From Lamellibrachia columna (taxonomy: Eukaryota; Annelida; Polychaeta; Sabellida; Siboglinidae): a stretch of DNA of 64,000 nucleotides. The stretch lies in assembly GCA_963662155.1 (NCBI GenBank), contig OY759272.1, positions 45,644,686 through 45,708,685 of the forward strand, read 5' to 3'. The stretch's first letter is position 1, and every line of letters starts with the position of its first letter. Of this stretch, positions 1 to 10,198 are shown one piece after another. The notes under the pieces are model-generated. The model made no database searches. It was not told the DNA's origin and saw only the letters and a program-made list of their open reading frames with translations. The position numbers and the translations under genes were made by a program.

Positions 1-209
1 ATCAGCTAAGTCAATATCATGTCTGGCAGTAACCGACAATTGTGCGCAGAACATTTGAATCACCCACGTTGTCAAAGTACCCTATTACTGCCCAACCACC
101 AGACAACCCAAGCTATGAACTGTCGTTCAATCCTACCACCGGTGTAGTGTTACCTACAATTGATATACACATAGAACATTAGCATGGCGAACTCAAAGTA
201 CCCTGTATG

Positions 210-1264
210 AACTGGGTTGCATCAGATGTAGCAGAAACGTTCACGCTATTTAAGCAAAGGTTGCTTTTGGTATGCGAAGACAACGAGGTAGAAGACTAGG
301 AGGAGATAGCACGGAAGATCAAAATTGGCTTAGGTGATGAAGGATAGCGTCGTCTCAATGCCTCTGGATTGTCAGATGCTGATCAGAAGATACATGCAAA
401 TCTATGCCTATGGCATCTTTTTAAGACGCAATTGAACGTGTCTGTTAACTTCAGAATGAGTCCCTGGACGAATTTGTGACGCGGGCTCGCACACAGGCAC
501 ATATGTATGAATTCACTGATGTAGAGATGCAAGAAAGAATAATTGAACTTGTCATCGCAGGTACGAGGATGGAAGCCTTCCATCGAAATCTGTTAGGGAA
601 GGATAAAAATCTGAATCTACAAGATGTGCTAAAGGAAGGGCGTAAGCACGAGGCTGCAGCTTTAGGTACGCAACAGCTTCAAAACCTTCATGATTCAATA
701 CACAAAATTGACCAGATCAAGACGAAGAAACACTGTGGAAATTGCGGCCTTTACCACAAATACCGACAATGTCCAGCATACAAGGACACATGTAAGGCAT
801 GTGGAAACAAAGGTCACTAGCAGAAGATGTGCCGGCAGTCAAGGGGGCAGTCTAAGGACCCTGACCGCACAAGGAAGTGGAAGAAACAGAAGAGTCGGAA
901 AGTACACAATATGGAGGCAAACTACGATGATGACACCTCCAGCGAGACTGACATGGAGGAATTTCACAACATCAAGATGTCAAATAAATGCATCGATACG
1001 ATATCAACTCGTGATGAAGCATTCACGACTGTCGATGTAAGGTGTCCAGGAAGAAAATCAGTCAAATTATTGAGATTGAAGATAGACACAGGAGCGCAAG
1101 GCAATGCGTTGCCGATCCGAACCTTCCGACAAATGTATGGGAACATTGACACAAGGAAGATCCTTACACCTACAGGCCAGACAAAGCTCACAGCATACAC
1201 GGGTGGAAGAATCAAGTGCTTTGGTAGCATGACACATGCAAGAGTGGCTCGTCAAACTGGGTGA
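210..1264 (+). pseudogene. Gag (zinc knuckles) and retropepsin remnant of the Ty3/gypsy element
   Basis: The frame opens with a capsid-like stretch (ETFTLFKQRLL, about 237-270) but has TAG stops at about 297 and 345. The nucleocapsid part shows one CX2CX3HX4C knuckle (CGNCGLYHKYRQC). In the second, CX2CX4H, a TAG stop at 818-820 falls directly after the histidine, so the knuckle is cut before its last cysteine. The frame continues past the stop into a retropepsin with the catalytic DTGA triplet (LKIDTGAQGNALPI, about 1075-1116) and ends at a TGA near 1262, after which the protease tail continues in another frame. Host function is not expected. Confidence 0.8.
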
Positions 1265-3103
1265 AGGCAGTCTTCTACGTCGTTGACGTTCCTGGTCCAG
1301 TTGTACTAGGACTTACTACATGTGAAGCCCTCAATATGGTTACTATCAACTGCCATGTTGAAACTCTTGAAAGAACGACAAAGTCGAAGCCACTGGTGAC
1401 GGTTGAAGACCTCAAAGTGCGGTGCCCAGCACAGTTCGACACAGTGGGGAAATTTAAGGAGCCTGCGAAAATAATGCTGAAGCATGACACAGAACCCCAC
1501 ATCGACCGTCCAAGCCAAGGAAATGCAACATCAACCTGAAACCAAAGATAGAGGCTGAACTGAAGTAGATGGAAGAAATGAGCATAATACGCAAGGTCAA
1601 AGAACACACCAGTTGGTGTTCAATAATTGTGTACAGTACGAAGCGTGACGGCAGCCTTCGTATATGTATTGACCCCAAGAAGCTCAACGAGTCTATCAAG
1701 CGATGTCCCCGTAAGACGCCTACACTTAAAGATATAAATCCAGTACTCGTCGGTGTCAAGCATTTCAGCAAACTGGATACCAAGGCAGGGTACTGGAGTG
1801 TCCCGTTAGAAGAGCAGAGCCAGCTCCGTACCACGTTTCGCACACCAATGGGCCGTTACTGCTGTCAGCGTCTACCATTTGGGTTGTGCATCACTCAAGA
1901 CATCTTCCAACAGCGTATGGACGAGATACTGGAGTCACTGGAAGGTTGCGTGGGGATAGCAGACAACACGTGTGTTTTTGGTGCAACAGAAGAAGAACAC
2001 GACGAACGTCTCAAAGCTCTCATGGAAGTCGCCAAATCGTCCGGACTTGTTTTCAATTCGGAGAAATGCATGATAAAACAGAGCTCGATATCGTTCTTCG
2101 GCAATATCTACAGTGCAGCGGGTGTCTCTCCGGATCCGTCCAAAGTCAAAGATATCCACGAGATGCCAGTACCGCAAGACAAGGAAGACCTCCAGCGTTT
2201 CCTTGGTCTCATGACGTACATGGGATCCTTCATTTCAAACCTCAGCAAACTTGCAGCTGTCTTACGCGAATTGTTGAAGAAGGATGTTCCATTTGAGTCG
2301 TCCGAAGACCACCAAAGGGCCTTCACTGAGCTCAAGAAGGCCATCACAACAGAAGCATGCATGGCCTACTACGACGTGAAAAAACCAATCATGCTAGAAG
2401 TGGATGGTCCAAGACGCATTGGTCCAAGACGACAGACCAATTGCGTTTGCTTCAAAGACCCTCAGGAAGACACAGTCCAACTATAGCAACATAGAGAGAG
2501 ATGGGGGGGGAGATGCTCGCTCTTGTTCATGGAGTGGACAGATTCCACACATACCTCTGTGGAAGGTCATTTACAATCACAACGGACCACAAGCCCCTGC
2601 AGATGATATACAACAAACCCATCGCGGCTGCACCGCCTCGCCTTCAGAGGATGATGGTCAGAATTCAGGGATATGATTATAGAGTTGTATACCGTCCTGG
2701 AAATGAAATGGTCATGTCAGACACAATGTCACGTCTATCAAACCCAAAAGAAACATCAGACGTCCAACTCGATGTAAGGGTAGATGAACTGTCAATCGAT
2801 CTAGTCAACTTCAGTCCTGTGAAACAAAAAGCGTTATGCGATGAAACACGCAAATGTGTCGTACTGAATGCGTTGGCAGAAGTCATATTTCAGGGATGGC
2901 CAGAAAAGATGAGAGATCTACCACGTGACCTGCGCTCATTCTGGTCATATCGCGATGAACTCGGAATAGAAGATGGGATCTTGTTCAAAGGCAAACAAGT
3001 GCTCATACCCGAGAGCATGCGCGGTGACATCCTAAAACAACTACACCAAGGTCACCAAGGAATTGATAAAACAAGAATGCTTGCACGTGAATCGGTATAC
3101 TAG
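1261..3103 (+). pseudogene. Pol: protease tail, reverse transcriptase and RNase H remnant
   Basis: Reverse transcriptase occupies about 1569-2330. It shows the primer-grip and fingers motifs (RICIDPKKLNE, KLDTKAGYWSVPL, QRLPFGLC) and the thumb/connection motif QRFLGLMTYMGSFI. The catalytic box reads GIADNTCVFG. Related elements have an ADD core here, so the second catalytic aspartate has become asparagine. A frame change around 2430-2500 breaks the start of RNase H, whose remaining motifs (GGEMLALVHGVDRFHTYLCG, TTDHKPLQ) lie in the 2501-3103 frame. The enzyme cannot be active as written. Confidence 0.82.
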
Positions 3104-4152
3104 CTGAAAATCAACGAAGACATTGAGAAGCTGACAAAACGCTGTGTGGCGTGCCAAGAACTGCAATACATGAACCTCGGCACTGATCTTTTCGAAACAA
3201 AAGGAAGGAACTTCATCATATTGTCGGACTACTACTCAAAGTTCCCAATAGTGAAAGAGTTGAGGGCTCCTGTTACATCAGTCGCTGTAACAGAGGTGAC
3301 AGAAGAAGCCTGTTCCATGTTTGGTCGCCCTGATCAGGTCAGATCAGACAGCGGACCGCAGTATGCGACTGAGCACTTTAGGAAGTTCTGTATACTATGG
3401 GGAATCCAACATATGACATCATCTCCCCACTATGCACAATCAAATGGATTTGCAGAAAGGCAGGTCAGATAGATCAAACCCATAGTGAAGAAATGCATCA
3501 ATACATCAGAAAACATCCAGCAAGCGCTACTACATGTTAGAGCCACACCAATTGATGCAAAGCTACCTTCACCCGCTGAACTGTTGACGAAGAGACAGAT
3601 TACCACCAGTCTAGCGTCGCATCCTAACAACATGTCCGACGAAACTATCAAGAACAGACTGGAAGAGCGAAGTGCATCGATGAAGAAGTACTATGATCGC
3701 AATGCCAGGAAGAAGACTTACCACCACTATATCCAGGACAGAATGTCAGGATCCTGGATAAACCATCCAAGACATGGTGCCGAAGTACTGTGGTTCAAAA
3801 ATGCGTACATCATCAGCACAGCTGGAGGCACAAAAGTGCGCCGAAACAGAAGACATCTCCGTGAGATGATTTCCCAGACTGCAGACATCAACCCAAACAG
3901 TATGCAACATGTCACATCCACATACACCACTGCACCAACCCTAAATCCGGAGGAATCGGAGGGTGGCCTGGAAGCCAAGAAGGCCGGGCTGAGATGTCCA
4001 AAATGCAAGAGGTGCGCGTCGAAGCTCGTACCACTAAGTCTGGGAACGGGAGAGTCCAGAGTGAACTGTCAGCGGTGCAAGAAGTACGCGATGAAGTTCG
4101 TACCACTAACTCTGGTCGAGTTGTTAAGATACCTGTAAGGTATCAAGAGTAG
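3000..4152 (+). pseudogene. Integrase remnant of the Ty3/gypsy element
   Basis: The N-terminal HHCC zinc module spans about 3030-3165 (histidines in LHQGHQG, cysteines in CVACQ) and is interrupted by a TAG at 3101-3103. The catalytic core follows with first Asp in GTDLFE, second Asp in RSDSGPQY and Glu in FAERQVR, all in family positions. The segment between CVACQ and the core is about 30 residues shorter than usual, so there is a deletion. A TAG at about 3470 ends the core frame. The C-terminal part (3485-4152) shows YYDRNA and a terminal SGRVVKIPVRYQE in another frame. Confidence 0.8.
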
Positions 4153-4398
4153 TTAGTCAGTAACCACCTGCCAGCCAGAGGGTTTAATAATCCCTTCAGT
4201 TGGTTGAGGCAATGCACAGTCTACCCTTGTCCTCATATAGATTAGTATTGATTCAAATTAAAGACTTAAATTAAAGTGGACTTTTACCCAGAACTATGGA
4301 TGGACAATTATCAATGTTAATAAAAGTTTTCCAGCATGGGCTCAGCTAATTGAGTATGTTGTAGTTCACCAATAAACAGGTTCAACTAGTATTCATGT
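4153..4398 (+). other. Non-coding stretch 3' of the Ty3/gypsy pol
   Basis: No gene or clear repeat was seen. It could contain the start of a decayed 3' LTR, but no terminal TG...CA pair or second copy exists in the window to prove it. Confidence 0.4.
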
Positions 4399-4725
4399 CT
4401 CGATGAAGTATCATTTCAAAGAGGAGATCAGATTGAAGTTTCTAAGATACTGAATGGATATGGAAATATTGATAGAAGTAAGTTTTTCTCACTCAAGAAA
4501 GATAGTAGAACTAGAGAACATGAGGTAACATTAGGCAGCATTAGTAAAGGATCACTGTAGATTGGATCTCAGGAAGTACTTGTTCTCACAGGGGACAATA
4601 AATGAATGGAACAAATTATCTACAGATTGTGTAACTGCTAGCAGCGTGAATATCCTTAGAAACAAGGTTGACACATTTCAGGAGGGCGGGTTATATATAA
4701 ATAAAAAATGTTGGACTCTCGATAA
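4399..4725 (+). mobile_element. CR1-type LINE, 3'-truncated C-terminus fragment
   Basis: Translation in shifting frames gives the conserved C-terminus of the CR1 family found elsewhere in this window: GDQIE, LNGYGNID, FFSLKKDSRTREHEV, then NEWNKLSTDCVTASSVNILRNKVD. Near-identical ends occur at 39.3-39.98, 40.03-40.6 and 42.7-43.06 kb. Only the last 110 codons or so are present, as expected for 5'-truncated LINE insertions. Confidence 0.75.
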
Positions 4726-4729
4726 GTCT

Positions 4730-4806
4730 ATACATGTGTGTGTTTGTGTGTGTGCGTGCGTGCGTGCGTGAGTGCGTGAGTGCGTGCGTGCGTGCGTGTG
4801 TGTGTA
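4730..4806 (+). repeat. (TG)n/(TGCG)n microsatellite
   Basis: Alternating TG, TGCG and TGAG tetramers directly downstream of the CR1 tail. Confidence 0.9.
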
Positions 4807-5154
4807 CATTATCCCACATAAGACCAAAAGTGTTTCAACTTGCCCAGGTCTCCCCTACACATGAGGAGGTATTTGGCAGATAGTGGGAAGCAGGAGGTTG
4901 GGTGGGAGGTGGGATTGCTGAAATATCCAGCTTAAATGGTGAGTGGTTGGCCCCAAAACAGGTGGGAGATAGGAGGTTGAGACCCCAGTCATACCCACGT
5001 ACATGTTTACGTATGTGCGTAGTTCGACTACATGCTTACGTGTGGTCTATGAAATATAACCAGTATGATAATCGCAAGGTGGCAGCACCATTATTAAACC
5101 GAGTTGAATCGCTACCTGGCACAATTGCTAATCGTATGTCTCGAAAATTCGTAA

Positions 5155-6262
5155 GGTGGTTTTACACTGTCCTTATACCATAGTAAAGCATTATCAATTC
5201 TGTGGAAGTGAGTGTAATTTTTGATTATGTGACATGTGTAGGTTAGATATGGCAGTTTTCACGGTTAGCATTTCTACCAAACATCGGGCTGTGAGCGATA
5301 ATATAGGAACTACATTCACTGGAAGGCGTGGAAGTAAAATTCGGACGGTGGGCAAGACTTAATATACTCCCTCTTTACATGCATTGTTTTAAATTGTGTT
5401 ATTACTTATTAGGTAACCTTGCATATTCCAGGCCCTTATTATTACTGTTTTGTGTTTCACTGTTACCTCGCTTTATAGTAATACTTATATCCCAAGGGCA
5501 AGGCAAGGCCAGGCCAAGACGTTCATTATATCATACTACATCACTTTAGGTGCACAAATGGCACATGTGAGTGTCAAGTATTGTGTTTTAGGGCAGTTTT
5601 AGCGATTGGAATTGCTACGAAAAGCAGATTTAGCCGTGTTTTAATTAGTTTCCAATTTGGCGCATTTACAGAATGAACACTAATAATACTACAGCTCTAT
5701 CAGAATCACAAAGACGTTTCAACACACAAAGGGGTCATATAAATTTGTTTATTAAAAGCAACGAAGTAACATTTAATTTGAATTGTATAGCATGAAATAG
5801 ATCATTGAAAATTTGAATGTTAAAAAAAATGTTAATGATGTCAGCAGCGAGCCAAAAAATAAGTGATGAAAGGTGATCCAAAGTGAGGATAATGAACAAA
5901 AGTGAATAAAAACAAAAAGCGCAAGTATAAATGTCTTATTCAGAAACTTGTCAGCTTTAGAGGATGTGGATGCCACGAGTTTCTGGTGACAGCGGTGTGC
6001 AAGTTTGCTATTTTCCACATATGAAATATTACAAGAATCTGACCTGTGAGCAACGGAACAAATTGTCCACTGGAAATGTGTTTCTCAACTAACAGTCTCA
6101 GTGGCAAATACAATGGCTGCAGAGTGTAGAACTGGGAGGTCGATATTGCAGCCTCGACACTAAACTTACTTCTACAACAGCCGACACTAACAACATGTCG
6201 TTTTTAAAACATATCTTAAGATTGCCAATTTTCTGGAGCATTTTGTATGGCGCTATGAATTG
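5155..6262. repeat. Dispersed repeat family A, copy 1
   Basis: Two blocks recur in the same order and orientation at 18542-19843: block 1 (5155-5235, GTGG-TTTACACTGTCCTTA...) and block 2 (5875-6262, ...GACAGCGGTGTGCAAGTTTG...). The sequence between the blocks is not clearly alike. No long ORF is conserved, so this looks like a non-autonomous element or a LINE/DNA-transposon flank. Its type is unknown. Confidence 0.65.
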
Positions 6263-6815
6263 TTTAAAGAAACACATTTTAAAGACTTACATTGTAACTG
6301 TGATAGTTGGGCCATGGAAATTTGAGAGTGGTTGGGAAAGTAACTTTGGGAAAAACCACGTGAAGTGATTGTGACAAGGTATTTACTAATTATGGGTTTA
6401 TCGTTTATTTTCAGTAAATCAATATTATAATCTCCTGCAATTATAACCTCACTTTTAAATTTGTTTGGGTTCACTAATTTATTAACAAATTCATCAATAA
6501 ATGTCCTGTAGTTTTCATTGACGTCGTTAGGTGGTCTATATATATTTCCAAGCAAAATTTTTCTTCATATCATAGCATGTTATTTCAAGAAATTGACCTT
6601 CCCAAAAGTTAGAGTTCTCATAGATGTTTAATGTTTTGTGTCTGTATTTATTACTAAAATAAATTGCTAGGCCAGCATGAGAGCTACATATTTTGCCTTC
6701 ACATATCAACATATATCCATCTATTTGAAATAATGATGTATCAGATTCTTCGTCAAGCCATGTTTCTTGCAAACAAACAGCACTTATTTTACATCTATTG
6801 TATTTAAATGTCACT
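6241..6815 (-). mobile_element. APE-type endonuclease fragment of a non-LTR retrotransposon
   Basis: On the minus strand two overlapping frames carry successive AP-endonuclease motifs of LINE ORF2: CLQETWL near 6760, GLAIYFSNKY near 6650, then NIYRPPND near 6540 and IIAGDYNIDLL near 6440. A frameshift separates them at about 6540-6555. There is no reverse transcriptase downstream, so this is a truncated or rearranged copy. The style (QETWL...GYMLICEGK) matches the element at 56.1-57.1 kb. Confidence 0.8.
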
Positions 6816-7795
6816 ATCTTATCTTAATTTCATATAATTTTGCATTTAAACTTTGGCAATTTAAACTTAACACAAAAAGGTATGATTTCTCTGTAAATAA
6901 TAGGTCAGTTGTTTATTATCAAAATAAGGTGACTGATTAATAATTTATATTTCGTCATCTTCTCTGTCTCCATCTATTCTTAGTACATTACACAGAGAAT
7001 TATTCTCTAAGCCACCAAATTGTGACAAAAAATTTTGTTATCGATCATTTTGAATAAAATAAACAATCATAGCATATACAAACACAACATACATAGTTCC
7101 TATGAAAATACAGAACATTGTACAATTACAAGATAATACCAATGTTTGACAATCTATCATTATAAGATTGAGCTGTCTGTTTAGGCATAATACTAACCAC
7201 ATTTGAGAAATTACCATATATTATAATCGAAATAAAAGAATATGACATAAAACAAAAAATGTATGAACTATGATATTTAACTTAGCTAAGCTGACGTATT
7301 TCTCCCTAGTCAATGTTTGAATATTAATATTTACGATTGAGAAAATATAGGTTTTTTTACATGAAACTTTAGTAACTGCATAAACATTAAGAAAATAAAA
7401 ACACATTAAATAGTTGCATATAAATATTACAAACACCAAGATGTATTGCAAGAATGGTACGTCTATACTAACCTGTTCTTGAATCCAATGATGGTTTGGA
7501 TTGCATAAAAAAATATATAAATACATATATAAATACTGTTTGATTATTCTTCCATAATGGAATAGTTCGCATGTGTGCTATGTTATGACTTGGTATCACA
7601 CTGCGTACAACAATCTATTTGGTGACCAAGGAATTCTTGATCACCAGCTTATCAAATGATAGGTACGGCTCAAGTAATCATTGCCATTATTAAATCTTTG
7701 ATGGCCATTTACATTACAAGACATTACATTTTGCAACACAAAATTGCAACAAAACAAAAGCCACGGTTTCGGGGTGATGCACCTAACAGAGGTAA
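6816..7795. other. AT-rich sequence without recognised genes
   Basis: Only short frames are present (for example minus 7221-7526, rich in I, L, F and Y, as expected from AT-rich DNA). No motif was recognised. Confidence 0.5.
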
Positions 7796-8060
7796 TAAAA
7801 ACCAACCAAGTGCATTTTTAATCAAGAATATCATTCCAGTGGTTTACTCAGAATGTGTTCTAAAATTGGGAGATTCCGGTCACTTCTTCAGTTCACTAAG
7901 GGCTGACATGTCACCAAGCGCAACCAATAGCACACCCATATCCTATTGACAAGTGTAGGAATAGGTGTATACAAATATATTTTAATTTGGTGAGCAAATT
8001 TTCTTTTTCTAGACTACCCGCACTTGTGACATTGGATTAATTAACAGTATATCATGCAGT
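7796..8060. repeat. Dispersed repeat family B, copy 1
   Basis: Matches 9231-9465 in the same orientation: ...AATCAAGAATATCATTCCAGTG..., ...CACCCATATCCTATTGACAAG..., ...GACTACCCGCACT..., GGATTAATTAACAGTAT. Copy 2 has small deletions. The 84-codon open part of a frame at 7656-7949 lies across it and is probably chance. Confidence 0.75.
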
Positions 8061-8084
8061 CCCATAGCCAGGGGGATTCAGGGA

Positions 8085-8410
8085 GTTCTCATGAACCCCC
8101 TTTTAATGAACCCCCTTTTCCATAAATATGAACCCCTTTTTATGTGAGCCCCCTTATGAAAATAAAATTATTTTTATATTGTTGGGTTCATGCTTTTTAA
8201 GAGGGTGGTTCATGCTTTGGAGAGGAGGTTTCATGCTTTTGAGAAGGGGGTTCACATTTATGAAAATAATTTTATCTTAATATTATTGGGGGTTCATGTT
8301 TCATGCTTTTGAGAAGGGGGGTTCAAATTTTTTCTAAAAGAGAAGGGGTTCACGTTGATGAAAATAATTTTATCTTCATATTATTGGGGGTTCACGTTTT
8401 TGAGAATCTT
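8085..8410. repeat. TGAACCCCC / GGGGGTTCA array with internal inversion
   Basis: The left third repeats GAACCCCCTTTT-type units. From about 8185 the units are the reverse complement (GGGGTTCATGCTTTT, AGAAGGGGGTTCA), each mixed with ATGAAAATAATTTTAT. The two halves can pair as a long fold-back. Confidence 0.8.
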
Positions 8411-8434
8411 ATTCCAATTATAATTGTGTTGCCA

Positions 8435-8512
8435 AAGCACCTTTTATTATTATTATTGACATTTATATAGCACCATATATCCGGGACCAGCCCGTTCAAA
8501 GGTGTGTTCACA
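8435..8512 (-). mobile_element. SINE 3' tail
   Basis: Read on the minus strand the segment is ...GGTGCTATATAAATGTC followed by (AATAAT)n. The same tail (GCGCTATAT-AA, then TTATTATTAT) occurs in minus orientation at 29810-29885 and 58655-58720, the latter attached to a tRNA-like head. Confidence 0.55.
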
Positions 8513-8547
8513 CATTATAAGATGTAAATGGAATCATAAGAAGAGTT

Positions 8548-8570
8548 TAAGAAATATATATATATATATA
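8548..8570. repeat. (AT)n microsatellite
   Basis: Short run of about 11 TA dinucleotides. Confidence 0.9.
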
Positions 8571-9230
8571 ATTTTACTCTCTTTGTTGTGGTGGCTTGCT
8601 ATATGGCCTCCAAGCATTCATAACACGCACGCACGCACTCAGCATTGGGCAGACAGAGGTGTGTGTATATGGCATGACATGAAACCAGCATTTTCTACTG
8701 CTAGCTTTTTTTAATTGATACTGGTCTAAACTTGCAGAATGATCTGTTGCTCATTCACAACTCGGAGCATTTATGTAAATTTGGCAGTTTTAGTCTTCTT
8801 TGATTAATTACAGTGGGATTACTAGTGTCATTCACCCTGTTGCTGCTGCAACACAACATCAGCTCCACCCAATTGCTTTGGTGATTCCATACTCTAACCT
8901 CCAATCACGTAGCATTATATGCCCATCAATCGCCCTCTTACTCTGTACAAAGGCTTGCATAATTTCTGGGAATGATCACACTCGATCTCGACATTTGACT
9001 GCGCTTATCTGACATCAATTTACACTTCAATATGTTTTCATAAATTTTGACATGTGACTGTGCTTTTCATAATTTCGACTGCTCATAACTTTTGACCTCG
9101 CATTGAGTCTGTGTGGGAATATGACCGCCGGTAAACCAGAGTCTGTTAAGAAAATAGGACTCTGCTTTTGGCACCACCTGGCCTGCTCACACGGCCATTG
9201 GAATTAAAATGCTGTGTGTTCAACTAAAAA

Positions 9231-9465
9231 CTAACCAAGTGCAACTATAATCAAGAATATCATTCCAGTGATTAACTCAGAATGTGTTGAATAATTCGGA
9301 GATTCCGGTCTCTTCTGACATGTTACCAAGTGCAAACGATAGCATACCCATATCCTATTGACAAGTATTGGAATAGGTGTATACAAATATATTTTAATTT
9401 GGCGAGCAAATATTTCTAGACTACCCGCACTCATGACACTGGATTAATTAACAGTATGTCACAAC
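9231..9465. repeat. Dispersed repeat family B, copy 2
   Basis: Second copy of the 7796-8060 sequence, same orientation, with a missing stretch around the position of 7870-7900. Confidence 0.75.
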
Positions 9466-10117
9466 CATTGAAATTAAAATGCTGTGTGTTCAACAAGTTT
9501 TTCCTAATAAACCACTGGCGTGATATTCTGAGTTTTAGTCGCAAATGGTTATGATTTAGTAACTCTTATAGGTGCATAGGCCCAAAACCATGACTTTTGT
9601 TTCCATTTAAATAAAGCAATGAAAATAATGAAAAAAATCAATTATATGTTAAGGGTTGCAATTTGGACTACAATTTATAAAGCAGCCAATGTTTTTATTG
9701 CCATGGAAATGGGGGTCAGACAGACAAGTATTCAGTATATTTTTTAGTATATAATTTGGATATGAAAATTGAACTAAATATGCAATTAAAAAAAATCCTG
9801 ATACTTTCACTATCTATGCCTCCACTTGTAATGGCTTTGATGTTGTTTCAGGTGACTGTGATGCGGGTGGACAGCTGTTTGTGTCAGAAGTGTCTGCAAT
9901 GAATTGATGAACCTGCAGTCTCACTCACATTGACTATAACAAGTGTCCAGTTCTGCTGGTTTCACCACTCTGGGTGACAATGGTTTGCAACAGAAAGGGA
10001 CAGTGCACCAACAAAGTGTATTACATGGAGCCAATTCACTGAATATCCACATCTTTGCCTTGAAGCACAAGAGAAACCTGTGACATCATCCTTTGTGGTG
10101 GGGGAAATCATTCAAAT
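9466..10117. other. Sequence 5' of the zinc-finger frame
   Basis: No gene was recognised with confidence. It should contain the upstream exon(s) and promoter of the zinc-finger gene if that gene is alive, but no TATA box or unambiguous splice acceptor was identified. Confidence 0.4.
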
Positions 10118-10198
10118 GTGACAAAGTGTTCGCACAGTTATGACATAAAAACTCATTTACATTCTGGACTGGTGCGAAACCCTTTCAAAGTGCTAGAA

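Larger units (their letters stand above)
210..4152 (+). mobile_element. Degenerate Ty3/gypsy-type LTR retrotransposon, internal region
   Basis: Gag, protease, reverse transcriptase, RNase H and integrase remnants follow one another in Ty3/gypsy order (integrase last). The coding capacity is broken by several in-frame stops and at least three frame changes (near 1262, 1540 and 2430-2500). A natural pol end is visible at 4150-4152, where a short SGR-VK-P-RYQE tail typical of this family ends in TAG. No LTR pair, primer-binding site or polypurine tract could be identified. The 5' LTR, if it survives, lies left of the window or is too diverged to see. This is a dead copy. Confidence 0.85.
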
